From assembly GCA_047967505.1 (NCBI GenBank), contig CM106539.1: DNA of 64,000 bases. One strand, 5' to 3'. A program made the translations under genes and the position numbers. This document shows, piece by piece, positions 40,914 to 51,590 of this stretch (its first letter is position 1; each line of letters begins with the position of its first letter). Source of the stretch: Dipteris shenzhenensis (taxonomy: Eukaryota; Polypodiophyta; Polypodiopsida; Gleicheniales). The notes beneath the pieces are model-generated. The model worked only from the letters and a program-made list of their open reading frames with translations. It was not told where the DNA came from and did no database searches.

Positions 40914-41930
40914 CTAGGGCCTAAGGGAGGGATTGGAGCAGATGCGCTTGGCGAGTGCAAGGTCCTTGTCCATCACTGTTACTCTTTTGGCATGCATAGT
41001 GCATAAGTTTGCGTCTTCAAAAAGCCTACTACCATCTGCTTCGTTGCCTTCTGAATTACTCCCATAGTGCCTAAAGTGAAATGCACATCATCCTTGTAAT
41101 GCTGTGCTATTTCACATACAACACACTGGAAGGGTGCACGGGCAATGAGATTGTCCACAGTGGTATGGAACTTGTGGATCTCTTGAAGTGCTTTCACGCC
41201 TGATTTCTTGCACCTCTTAATCTTTGCGGGACCCTGCATCAGCCTATGGACATGGCTCCATGGCTGCTTGTCCACTTTAAACTTCTTTTGCCTCTCCTCC
41301 CTTGCAACCTCCTCTTCAGACTTCTCTTCCTGTGTCTGGTTGGACCGTCGAGGTGGCCTCTCATGCGTAGGGGTCTACTTTGTCCTTGTTCCCTTTTCCT
41401 TTTGCTGAGGCTGTAAGTCAGGCTGAGGCTCTTACTCAGCTCATAGTAGAGGCTCCTCATATGTGACAATCTTGATGCATAGAGGGTTGATGGTGCTCTT
41501 CCTTGCGGTCTACTTGGTTGGAGGATTGGGGCCAAGGTTTATGATATCTGCGAACCCACCAAATACTTCCTCTTGTTGTGGCCCCTTTAATCTCTCCATC
41601 TCCTCGCTTTGCCTTTGTTGCTCCCCTTATTGGTCTAGATGCTCCATGCCAGGACCCCACGGAGGAGGGAGGGGCAGTTGATCACGATTGATTGGACTAT
41701 TTTGTCCCTTGGGAGAACTTTCTACTTCCACGGTTAGTTGTGTGGAAGGGCAAAGAGGACCCCTGATCGTGCTGGGATCCCTCATTGTGCTAAGATTTCT
41801 GGGATCCCTTGTGAGAGTCGGATGATGGGGACTCGCAATGTTGGGAATCCTAATGATGAGAACCTCCTTTAGATCTTTGTTGATCGTTGCCTTGTTGGCC
41901 ACTGGGTCTAGCAGTGTGTTTGGAGGCCAT
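40914..41930 (-). pseudogene. Histone H3-like protein, copy B
   Basis: ATG 41,930 on the minus strand opens 'MASKHTARPSGQQGNDQ', again like an H3/CENH3 start. A Ser/His/Gln-rich tail follows with several stops, then 'RTKxTPTHERPPRRSNQTQE' type sequence and a basic stretch. The histone fold starts at about 41,275: 'KSGVKALQEIHKFHTTVDNL', '[20 protein letters not shown]', '[20 protein letters not shown]'. After one frameshift comes '[20 protein letters not shown]', '[16 protein letters not shown]', and a stop at 40,914. The fold is complete in all helices. It is about 340 codons, similar to copy A (about 370), while the tails have diverged strongly in sequence. AATAAAA follows about 80 bp downstream of the stop. 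Confidence 0.8.
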
Positions 41931-42017
41931 GGAGTTGTGAGGAGGAGAGTGGGTAGCATTTAAACGGCATCCAAAGGGTCTAGTAGTTTGTTTAACTCAT
42001 GCCATAGAAATGCAAGA

Positions 42018-42100
42018 TTTTAGGGTTTTGAAGTGCTTTATATAGTCTTTTTAAAAGCAATTTAGGGTTTTTATTTATAGGCCCTTTTAAATTAGGGTTT
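42018..42100 (-). promoter_or_regulatory. Promoter of H3-like gene B: three telo-boxes and TATA box
   Basis: On the minus strand AAACCCTAA occurs at about 42,099-42,091, 42,070-42,062 and 42,028-42,020. CTATATAAAG lies at 42,045-42,036, about 105 bp before the ATG. The combination repeats that of copy A. Confidence 0.6.
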
Positions 42101-42597
42101 TTTGAGTGCACCCCCTCCCCCCAGTCTTTCCTCGCCAGTTCGGTAATGCTAGATATTCACCACCCTCCCTCCCAACCCACCCACCCTCCGCCCTGCCATG
42201 TTGCACACACACATGCAACTCTGCAATGTCTAAACAAATTTGTGAATTTTGGAATCTATAATTGACTCAAAATAGTGTTAACTTTATTCATCAAACATTT
42301 TGTACTTGGGGTTCTCTTAGGACGCAATGCCTCCCCTATTTGACTCTACGTCGCAACCAAAGCATAACCCCTTGACTCCCTATTGAGGACTTCCAAGCGG
42401 CACGTCTCCTTGTCTTCTTGACATGTTGAAGTGCTTTTGCGAGACTTGAGACCTCTACCTTGTCGCGCTTGAGATTCCTAGCCTCTAAACATCTATAAAA
42501 CCAGTTGAACATTTTGTGTAGTGCATTGCTTCATGCAATACGACCCCCATGCCTTGTATTGTTGAAGTAGGCTGCCTTTGCTCTGTAGTGCGCTTTC
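42101..42597. other. Spacer between gene X and the H3-like gene, copy B
   Basis: It includes a C-rich low-complexity stretch (42,110-42,190) and decayed minus-strand sequence after the gene X stop at 42,598 that looks partly coding ('SQARQGRGLKSRKSTSTCQE'). Nothing can be named. Confidence 0.4.
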
Positions 42598-43420
42598 TCA
42601 TTCCTTGAGTATTCCAAATGGACAGAGGGCCCCATTGCTCCACAAATTATGGTGCATGTGCATAGTAGGAAAATTTTTGTCTTTCCTGATTGTTTCTTGT
42701 CCTGGCTTAAGCTTCACATTGCCTCCGTGAAGTCCCATGAGTGAGAGTAGTCCTTCAGCTTTTGCAATGCATTGTGCAAAGATTTGTTGTGGCCTAAAAT
42801 TCCATGCAGAAACTAAATGGAGATAGAGGAACTTATCACGTATACGTAGTTTAGCATGCAAAGTACACACGTGTATCCGCTCCAATGGAATCGGTAGAAT
42901 GGGGTCCCACTCATCAGGATTCTTTTTGTGATGATTAGGGGCTGCACTTTGGTTGCAAGAAAGGATGCCGTTTTCCCACTGTAGGCTTCCCTTTTGTATC
43001 TTCTAAGAGTGGATGCAATACAAGCATGTCCATTTTGCATCTGCACCCGTATCACAACCATGCAAGCACTTGAGGGTCTTCAAGTCACTAGCTAGATGCC
43101 ATTAAACTTTAAACATTCTAGGCCCATCCACTGTTAATGTTTGCCCTACTTCTTGTCTTTGAATAATCGACAAGATGCCGGTTCTCTCCAAAACCCACTT
43201 CAATGTCTCGTGGCACTCCTTTGGGGTCTCAAAGGCTGCAAGCCACCATATGTCCTTCTCATATTGTACTGAGAAACCCTGCTCAACTTCCTCATCCCCT
43301 TGAGCAAAACGCAAGGCATCGTTCATAATACAAATGCTCACCCTCTCTAGCTTGTGCTCTTTTACCAGCTAAGCTTCATCCATTTTTATAACAAATACTA
43401 GCTTGCCATCTGTACAATGA
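42598..43420 (-). pseudogene. Gene X of H3-unit copy B, C-terminal exon
   Basis: One frame runs from about 43,416 (after acceptor TTGTACAG) to the stop at 42,598 with three internal stops: 'VIKMDEA', 'LVKEHKLERVSICIMNDALR', 'EKDIWWLAAFETPKECHETL', 'TVDGPRMFKV', then 'ASDLKTLKCLHGCDTGADAK' with a Cys knuckle W-T-C-L-Y-C-I-H, then 'DPILPIPLERIHVCTLHAKL' and 'AEGLLSLMGLHGGNVKLKPG'. The first part matches copy A at 33,540-33,760; copy A lacks the rest. The order of acidic block, C-x2-C insertion and His-rich block resembles some DDE-type transposases that carry an inserted zinc knuckle. That is speculation. The ORF at 42,813-43,061 is another frame of the same DNA. Confidence 0.5.
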
Positions 43421-43499
43421 AAGAGAAATACATGAAGGATATAGAAATGAGAAGAAGTAAAGTTGAATGCAAAGAGGGGATTTCTCTTATCTTCTTCTC

Positions 43500-43999
43500 T
43501 CATCCATAGAATTTGACCATGGCTCTCTGCAAATTCTCTACATCCACGTAAACATTATAAAAAGTATTCATCTCAAACGTTTGGATGCCAGATTTTTTTT
43601 TACTCTTCCAAGTCATTGTGCCATTTACACAATGGTATCCTCCAAGCTTTTCTCTAGCACATTGGTTTGTTTCTTGACATGCAAGCTTTACAAACCAGGG
43701 TGTTGGAAATGACATTGTAGATATCTTATACTTTTTCTCCATAGGAGACTTGAAAATTTTTAAAATAGAGTTGCAAGCTTCGCGCCTAACACCAATAGCA
43801 TCACAAGCTCCAAGCACCTCCTTTGCTTGCACGAGGTCCTTGAAGTCCTTCATTACCTCTCTAGCAACTTGTTCACGTAGCTCTTTTTGTCTAGGGTCCT
43901 TCAACACCTCAATAGCATCACTTGGCTTTATTAAACTTCTTAGAACATATGAAGGATCACTATCATCCATTTCCATTGTTCCCATCACATCCTCCATGA
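43500..43999 (-). pseudogene. Gene X of H3-unit copy B, central exon
   Basis: A 165-codon open frame begins after CTACATTAG|GAATTTC, the same acceptor position as copy A. It reads 'FMEDVMGTMEMDDSDPSYVL', 'REVMKDFKDLVQAKEVLGAC', 'RQETNQCAREKLGGYHC' with Ala-Cys at the start, 'TMTWKSKKKSGIQTFEMNTF', 'VDVENLQRAMVKFYG'. It is intact here, whereas copy A has a stop after DVEK. The donor that is GTAAGAG in copy A is ATAAGAG here, so the splice site is mutated. Confidence 0.6.
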
Positions 44000-44027
44000 A
44001 ATTCCTAATGTAGAGTACAAATGAGTC

Positions 44028-44609
44028 TTAGTGGAAACAATGCAACACCATGAATATTTTGGCATAAGAAATTTCATCAAAAAATTGGAGAACTAACCTT
44101 GCAGCCCGTACTTTCCTCTTTCGGGCACCACTATTGGTTGACAATGCATCCATAGATTGCAATTGTCTTTTCCTCTCCTTTAATCCCAAAGGTGTTCCCT
44201 TCAACTTTTGTACTTGTTCTATTGACTTCTCTTGTTTGTTCTCCACAACACATTGAAATTTTCCATAGATAGACCTTTCCAAATCTTGTTTACTTTCAGC
44301 GAGCTTATGGATTGATTCTAGTAATATTTTCCAAATGTGGTAGTTCTTCTACTTGGGCTCTCTACACCTCGCTTGCTTGCATAGCACATCATGCACTATA
44401 TGAAAAGGAGGACTCTTTTGGGTGGCTGGGTTGAAAGGATATAAGGTTCCATCCACCCAAAGGTCAAGATGCTTCTTCCCTTGCAATTGAAGACTGTGGA
44501 GCACACTTTGAGGAGTTCCACTAAATCCCAAATGGTGTGTGCTTGCATATTCAGCCTCCATTGTAAAGTTCACATGGTACTTGTTGGATATGTCCTCAAA
44601 TGGTGCCAT
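44028..44609 (-). pseudogene. Gene X of H3-unit copy B, 5' exons
   Basis: 44,349-44,609 reads 'MAPFEDISNKYHVNFTMEAE', 'LGFSGTPQSVLHSLQLQGKK', 'LWVDGTLYPFNPATQKSPPF'. 44,028-44,282 reads 'QEKSIEQVQKLKGTPLGLKE', 'SGARKRKVRAARLVLQF', basic and coiled-coil-like. Both lie just upstream of the central exon in the same direction and likely belong to the same gene. The corresponding part of copy A is missing (replaced by the LINE fragment). Family unknown. Confidence 0.4.
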
Positions 44610-44940
44610 GAGTACTCAAGGAGAGGTATCAAACAATGATGCAAGTTGAAATGTAGATGATTCAGCCCGAGGGGGGCACTATGTAAAAACCCCATATAGC
44701 ACGTGCAATCAAGAGCTATTAAAAAAACACTGTACCTATGGATTTTTATAACCCATCTACAATCCTTCTGTAAATTTTGAGATGATTAACGTATCCCTTA
44801 TGTATGAAAATTTTTGCTTTTTTAATTAAAAAACCCCTTATGTATGCATATTTTCTATAACTCCAAAAAAATGTAAAAACCCTTCTGTTGATCGCACATT
44901 CTTACATATTTTTTAGTGGACCCCCCCCCCCCCCAGGGAT
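44610..44940. other. Right edge of H3-unit copy B; poly-C run
   Basis: AT-rich sequence without a recognisable gene, ending in a run of 14 C at 44,921-44,934, directly before copia sequence. Confidence 0.5.
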
Positions 44941-44944
44941 TTGG

Positions 44945-45683
44945 GTGCCCATATGACTTCTTATGTTGAGTGGCTTAAGAGAATGGACCCAATGACTCAA
45001 TAATATTTTGTACGCACTGGAGATGACATCAAGCATGAAATTATGCATATTGGGAATGTGCCCATAGCAAGTAACAATGGTGCTAAGTAGGCACTTGACG
45101 ATGAGACATATGTACCTAGTATCACAAAGAATCTAATTTTGGTGGGCCAGATGATAGAGAGAGGACTTGAGGTTCGATTTAATAGGCATGAATGTATAGA
45201 CTTGGATACACTGAATAACATGCCTCTATACTATGTAGTTGCCCATGGCAAGAAGGGTGGCCATATGTTTAAGTTGAATGCCATTATGCCTAGATAGATG
45301 CAGAAAACTTGGCCATGCCTTATGCTGACATTTTTGACATAGAGATATGGCACAAGAGTCACAAGAATTTTCAACACTTACAAAGACTCCCAAACTTAGA
45401 TGTTGTCTCTGTGTCCCAAAGTTCAAGGTCACAACATCATTATGTGTACGTGGTGCTTACCAATTTGCCAAGCAGGCACGAAAACCATTTTCAAAGGAGG
45501 GAAAGATAGCTCATAGATTGTTGGAGCTGATACATATAGATGTGTGGATGGCATCTCATCCTAGCATGAGTGCGCTGAAGTATTATGTATCCTTTATAGA
45601 TGATCACATAAGGAAAAATTGGGCTTACTTCATACAGGATAACTTCGAACTCTTTGAGAAGTTTAAACTCTTTCATAACATGG

Positions 45684-45738
<55 letters not shown>

Positions 45739-46330
45739 CAGCAGTTAGTGACCATTCATTCAAATGAAGGGGGAGAATACATATCCAAGGAGCTTACCAA
45801 TTATTTGGATTCTCATGGCTTTTAGAGGAAGGTATCATGTCCTTATACACCATAGTAGAATGATGTTCAAACAGGAAGAATTGCAGCATTGCAAAGGTTG
45901 GGAGAGCCCTTTTGAATGAGATACATATGCCTCGACATTTTTGGGGAGAGGCAGTGGATTGTGCAATATACATTATGAATAGGATACCCTGTTATGGCAG
46001 TGCACAACAAGACACCGAAGGAGATGTATTCAAGACAAAAGATGGATGTGTCCCATTTCAAAGTGTTTGGTTTCATTTGGTATGTGCATGTACTAGATGA
46101 GAAGAGGAAGAAATTGGAATTGAAGAAATGTATATTTGCTAGGTATGCATCGGAGGCAAAAGGCTACAGGTGCTATAATTTAGTCACACTTGAGTTACAC
46201 ATTAGTAGAGATATAGTCTTTCATTAGCTCAGTAGTTGGTACACTCCAGTTGCTACTACCCATGATACGTATACAAATGTGGCTAGAAACAAAGCACAAG
46301 GGTAGGCACAAACAAGAAGTGTACCATTAG
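44945..46330 (+). pseudogene. Copia family-4 protease to integrase fragment
   Basis: In several frames: 'HEIMHIGNVPIA', 'ETYVPSITKNLILVGQMIER', 'GLEVRFNRHECI', 'GHMFKLNAI' (protease end and GAG-pre-integrase), a frameshifted zinc region, 'LELIHIDVWMASHPSMSALK' (first catalytic Asp, about 45,530), a (GA)n run, 'HSNEGGEYISKELTNYLDSH' (where the second Asp is Asn), and 'KEMYSRQKMDVSHFKVFGFI', 'GYRCYNLVTLELHISRDIV' (integrase C-terminal blocks, to 46,227). No LTR is seen. 46,331-47,930 shows no assignable gene; the ORF at 46,756-47,061 is G-rich and unsupported. Confidence 0.75.
45687..45735 (+). repeat. (GA)n microsatellite inside integrase
   Basis: About 24 GA units lie between the 'FKLFHNMEK' helix and the 'HSNEGGEY' active-site block. 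They replace the usual short linker and keep a frame as Arg-Glu repeats. Confidence 0.95.
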
Positions 46331-47949
46331 GAAAAAATAGAGCTCATTTTGGGGCCTTGTAACAAATTCATGATTTTCTTATTTTCTTGGCTCAAAATTA
46401 AAAGGCTATAGAGTGAGAAGCATAAGTTTATGCAGTCAAGCATTCAATCAGAGGCATAAATTGTAAAATAGATAAACTGACATTTTGAAGTTCCCACCTG
46501 AGCATTTTTTAGCATGTCATAAATGCTACATCTAAGGACCCAAACGGATTTCTACTACTTCAGTGAAAAATTTGGTGGTTTTGGCATCACCAGTGCATCC
46601 AGGGTAGAATAAAATCCCTAAAGAGACTTTTGAATCACTAAATTTGGCCTCTTAGAGAGTTAAACTAACCAAAACAAGCGCCTGACGGGAAACTAGTTAA
46701 GAAAATGATTTGGACACTTAGCCCTTGAAGAAGTGAATGGGGGAGAACTTGATAGATGAAAATTTTGATAAAAATTCAAAGGGAGGAGGAGATGATCACC
46801 TACAACACTCCCCCAATTCTTTCTCAATGTAATAGGATTATTGAGGGGGAATGGACGGTGAGTGGATGGCTAGGTTATTGCTACGAGAAGGGCTTGAAGC
46901 AACTTGGCGATGAGGATGGCAGTAGGGTGGTGGTCGATGGAGAGGGAGGAGGGTCTTGGATAGGGCTTAGAATGGGGAAGAGGATGGAGGCTAGATGTGG
47001 AAGAAGAAGAAGAATGAGGGGGTGGAGTGGGTTTTTAAAGGAATGGAGGTGGGGGGATTAGGGTTCGGGTAAAACCCTAAAATCTTCTCGTTCAATAGGC
47101 ACAAGGCTCTAGAAATGTGAGTAGCATATTCCATCCAAACTTTGACTCATAGAATTCATACACCATTGTAATAGTATTTCTTCAAATATCATATCTTTTA
47201 ATGAAGATGTAAATCATTTATATGCTATGCAATTTTGTTATTTAAGTTCTGAGATTTTTTAGGTCATACTTCATTTTTTTTTTAACAATCATGCATCCCA
47301 GTTCAAGAAATGCATACAGTGATGAATGTGAATCTTATCTAGGGCATTTGGAATGTAGTTACTAATATATTAAAGTAATTCTAGATATACATCTCCTCCT
47401 CATTCATTAATATCAAATGATATTCTTTTTTTTTCCAAAAAAGGGCTCGCATTAACTATGAACAAAACCCGCAAGAGGAAGCTCAAACAATAAATACATC
47501 ATGCAATGCATGAGAAAAAACACTCCTCAGAAAGAGGTTGAAAATAACAAAGGTTCAGTCTAAAAGTGCTATCTCAATCCTACATTAGACTCATGGAAGA
47601 AGGGGGAGCCCCTCATTTCTCTACAAAACATAGCCCTCCTAGCATAAGCTTCATGAGAGGATCCATGCATGCTCGCCCAAATGCACCTCAATATATGGAC
47701 TGATACTATATACACATTGGTGGCCATCTAAGCGAGCATGCAAGGATCCTCTAGAGCAGCTAGAACCAAGAGAGGTCCTTTTTTCAGGTTTTGGAGAGGA
47801 TCTCCTTTCTTCTCTGAGTCTCCTTCAAGTTGTGGTGTTGCAATGCATTGAAGATACAAAAAATAGCCTAATGCCGTCCTTAGACTAATGTATTTGGCAT
47901 TATACCAATAGATATTTCTCTATTTCAAAGCAAAGGACTTCTCTAGAGC

Positions 47950-48440
47950 ATGCATTTGCCTTCCTAAATCCTCATGAATGGCAGTAAACTTAACTAAAAA
48001 ACATTCAACTGGTTCCCCCTCCTCAAAGTCTGAAGGAAATACATTTGCTATGCACAAGTGCTATTTCAAAATACAATTTCAAACTGACTCATTACACTTA
48101 GAAATCTTACATAAAATGCAGACTTACAATGCGATGGTATTGTCGATTGATTGCTTGACGGAGGAAGGCGCTTGTCCTTTCCCATGTAGATGTGTTGCAC
48201 CTTTGCAAACCATCCTTTCTTCCCAAGCTTGAACTTCATGATGCGGCCCTTCCATTCATGCAAAAGATCACCTCTCTTGCTCTTGGGAAGCTTATGTGGA
48301 CCCCTCGCAGATCCTCTCATGACTATCCAATCATTCAAGATGTAGGTGCAAGGGAGTGCATCTTTGCTCATGTTGGACACAGTGGACATGTATGGTCTCC
48401 TCACCATGCTTGTACAGAGGTCACAATAGCAACAGTGGAC
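47950..48440 (-). pseudogene. Third copy of gene C (5' exon block)
   Basis: The minus strand reads 'CTYILNDWIVMRGSARGPHK', 'LPKSKRGDLLHEWKGR', 'FKLGKKGWFAKVQHIYMGKD', then past an intron-like gap 'VFPSDFEEGEPVECFLVKFT' with 'AIHEDLGRQMHALEKSFA'. It matches 38,470-38,930 block by block. It shows that the unit is a repeat family with more than two copies here. The H3-like gene and inverted repeat are not found with this fragment. Confidence 0.6.
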
Positions 48441-48534
48441 CTGAAAGTGCAGCTTGGAGGGAGAGAGCAGCTCCGATAGAGGGAGAGAGAGGGGGGGAAG
48501 GTATAGAGGGTGCATTGAAGGTGGAGAGAAGCTC

Positions 48535-48745
48535 TAAGAGGTGTTGTAGCTAGGAATGGAGGGAGAAAGAGCAGAGGGGGATGAGCACCTGCTCCAAGAG
48601 GTGTTGTAGCTAGGAATGGAGGGAGAAAGAGAAAAGGGGGCCCATTATAGGAGGTACTGTATAGCTAAGAATGGAGGGAGAAAGAGCAGAGGGTGCTGTA
48701 GCTAGGAATGGAGAGAGAATGAGCAACTGCTACAAGAAGTACTGG
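48535..48745 (+). repeat. Short tandem repeat of GTAGCTAGGAATGGAGGGAG
   Basis: The core GCTAGGAATGGAGGGAGAAA occurs four times with spacings of about 60, 60 and 40 bp. It is a purine-rich, non-coding minisatellite. Confidence 0.75.
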
Positions 48746-49049
48746 AGAGGGAGAAAGACAATGGACCAGAGCAGGAGGGTGCAGAGAAGCTGCCAAATGA
48801 GTTCCCATATTTGAAAAATGGAGGGAGAATGGAGCTGGACTAGAGAAGAGGAGGGGGCAAGCCTACAACAAGCTAAGAGGGGGGGGGGGAATTTCGCCCA
48901 GAAAGGCCCACCACCTCTTGAATGACTTGTAAGATTGCTCGGGGGAGGTGCATATGGGAGGAGGGTCATGGGTTGGGGTGGAGTAGGGGGGGGGGGGCGG
49001 GGATGTTTTGAGTGGTCCCCGATGTAAGAGTAGTAGTCAATAGGCCCAC

Positions 49050-49560
49050 CCTCGACCTCCACCTCAACATGGCATTGCCCCACAAAAAGGATGTGAAAAT
49101 CCTTGATCTTTAATTTCCATCCATGATAGTTTTCCTTTCTGAGCTTCTTGCCTATAATTGAACTTACATTTGCACTCTTCGACAACATGTTTCACCAAGC
49201 GACATGCAACAAAAAATGAGTAGAGTATTCCTAGCGAAAGAGGCAAAAACCTCTATGATGGCCATGATTACGTTGTTAATTTTGATGTTGATATCCAATT
49301 CTTTGAAATGATCTAACTTTGCCTTTACCTTTCTTTCATGCTTGCTCAATGAATTTCTTGCTTTTGTGGCTTACAAATTGAGTTCTTACCAAGTAAGACT
49401 AATTGCATATCATCAAATGATGGAATTTGATTTTGCATAGCAATATTTTGGACTAGCCTCTTATATCCTTCATTAATTCCATTGAGAAGGACTTGAACTA
49501 TCTTGACTGGCTCCATAGTCTTTCTTGGGGGGCTGCTAGTTGATTATTGATGTCCTTAAT
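49050..49560 (-). pseudogene. gag: Copia gag fragment
   Basis: The minus strand reads 'IVQVLLNGINEGYKRLVQNI' and 'AMQNQIPSFDDMQLVLLGK', the second half of a UBN2-type copia Gag, then a Lys/Glu-rich region, and a degenerate knuckle ('CRLVKHVVEEC', about 49,170-49,210). Decayed, with stops. The downstream part to 48,770 is low-complexity. Confidence 0.5.
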
Positions 49561-51590
49561 TCTAGGTACATAGACACGACCAAATTCATTGCTATTGTGG
49601 AAACTTCGATTTTTTGAGTGTCAAAATTTTGGAAGTATTCTTGGAATCACAGAGTAGAGGACGTATTCCATAACGCCTTTGATGGTTTGACTATGTTCAA
49701 TTTTCCAAGCATGACATCCTAAAAATTTTGTTGATTAAGTGATAGGCTTACTTGTCTTTCTTATCCCATGTTGCTTGTTCTTGGGCAACGTCAAGATCCA
49801 TTGTGGGGTTGCCAGATGGTCTAAGTGTAGACCCATCTACAAACTCCAATGTATCTTGAAAAATAAGTATGGTCTCCAACTAGCATGCTTCCAAGTACCA
49901 TAGTTGGGGTCTGAGTGACATCACGCCGACATTGAGTCCCACCGTAGTAGGGGATACTCATTGGTAGAGCCCATTTATGCTTCCTCGAATGTTTTCATGT
50001 GCGAGAGAAAGAAAATGCCTTGATCAATGGTATCACAACCGATGGTGCTCCCAAGCCCTTGCATCTTGTCAAGGCACTAAGCCCTCTTTCCATGAGGCAT
50101 CCACCATCTCCGAGCAAGAGATTTATGAAGTTCATCTTGTGTGAAAGAGTTTCCAAAAGAGAGAGAGAGAGAGCAAGTACTTGCTCTATCAAGGCGACAA
50201 GCCCTTGTTTGTGAGGCATCTTCCTCTCTTTTTGAGTTCTTCGTGTAGAGCTCATTCTTCTCTCCAAATTGCATTAAAAAGCTCGTCATTTCAAGCTATG
50301 GAGAGAGATGGTCATTTCAGTCTTGAGGTCCATTTCTGTGTCTTGTAAGGTCCATTGTCTTCAAGATTTTTAATAAGAGAGAGTATTGTCGAGGTCTTAG
50401 TCCAGTCATCTCCAGTTACTGTGTAGAGTTGTCCTCTCTAGTACCTCTCACAAGCTGAGAGTACAGAAGCTAAAATCTAGCGCGACTCTCCAACCTGCAA
50501 AGACCTCTACGGCTTCAAGCGGCCTCTATCTACAGTGCAATAGCCACTGCTAAAGCGATCCCCAAAGCCTTCATCAACAAAGTAGGCGACCGAACTATTG
50601 CAGCAGTGCCTTTAACAACTTCTCAGTGCATTTCAGTGCTAGCTAGCTGCCTTGTGTGTCTGGGGCTTTTGGAGACACGCTCGTAGATGCTTCTCTGCAT
50701 GCGTGCCTATCCGCTCCAGGAGTAGCGCCATGGCCCCATCTCAACCAAACGACCTTACAGCCAATGCAGCTCGACTATCCATAGACAACGCCTCCTCAAC
50801 GCATGACAGACGCGCGACCAAGTGACAGCGTCTCGACAAGCGAGGGATCCACCGATGCCAGACCCAAGGCTCCGACCAACATTCCGATGGATTGCACTCA
50901 AGCACATACCATTCTTCGTCAATCGCAGTAATCGCCCTGATCCAGGATCAGTTTCCAGAGCTGTAGGGGTGGAAAAAGATCTAGCGGTAACCTTGGAGTA
51001 TTGGGATTATGGCTTGACTGACGCTCCAGCCTCCACGACCAGAAACTACAGTGCCGACCGACAACCAGCAAAGCTCATGCCAACGTCAAAGCAAACGGCT
51101 TCACCCTTCAACGCCGTCGACGAATGCCTCAGCTTCTCCAATAAGCCGCCGTGCACAGACTACGCAAAGAAGCCTCCGACTGCAGCTACGCTCGCCTTCC
51201 ACGAACATCTCCTAATGCAAGGGACTGCTACAGCTATAGGCACATGGAGCTAGCAACCTAAAGCACATGGCGGCATCTGCAACCTGCAACCAACAGCCAT
51301 CAACTGACTTGCTCTCAAGCAACTAAAGCGACAGCCACGCTAGATGACTACAGGCGCACCTCCAATGCCGAAGCCATTCGAACAATGAGCTAGACTGTAA
51401 CTACAATGCTCTAATAGTCGCCACAGCAAACTGGCTCACAGAGCTCCAGATCCACACGCAGCAAGTGAAACTCCAAACCAAACATACAGCGGCGAAATCG
51501 ACGGAGCAATCAACTAAATCTTGAGAGATTCTGATTGAATCTTCTCAAGATTTCGATAACCTTATCTTCAAGGTGATCACGAGGTTACCA
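49561..51590. other. Unassigned region
   Basis: 49,561-49,800 may be the decayed start of the copia gag (minus). A TGGTATCACAACC primer-site-like sequence lies on the plus strand at 50,031, and a short GA run at 50,158-50,173. 50,822-51,253 holds a 143-codon ORF of mixed composition without a recognisable domain. I see no supported gene. Confidence 0.35.

Noticed and set aside
42598-43420. Calling gene X a RAG1/Transib transposase
   Set aside because: Only the general layout (acidic block, C-x2-C, His-rich block) is similar. No catalytic triad can be assigned by eye.
50031-50046. TGGTATCACAACC on the plus strand as a retrotransposon primer site
   Set aside because: No gag follows on the plus strand and no LTR end precedes it; the nearby gag fragment is on the other strand.
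50822-51253. 143-codon ORF in a GC-richer stretch considered as a host gene
   Set aside because: No domain, signal, or exon context, and its composition gives no family match I know. Left as unassigned.
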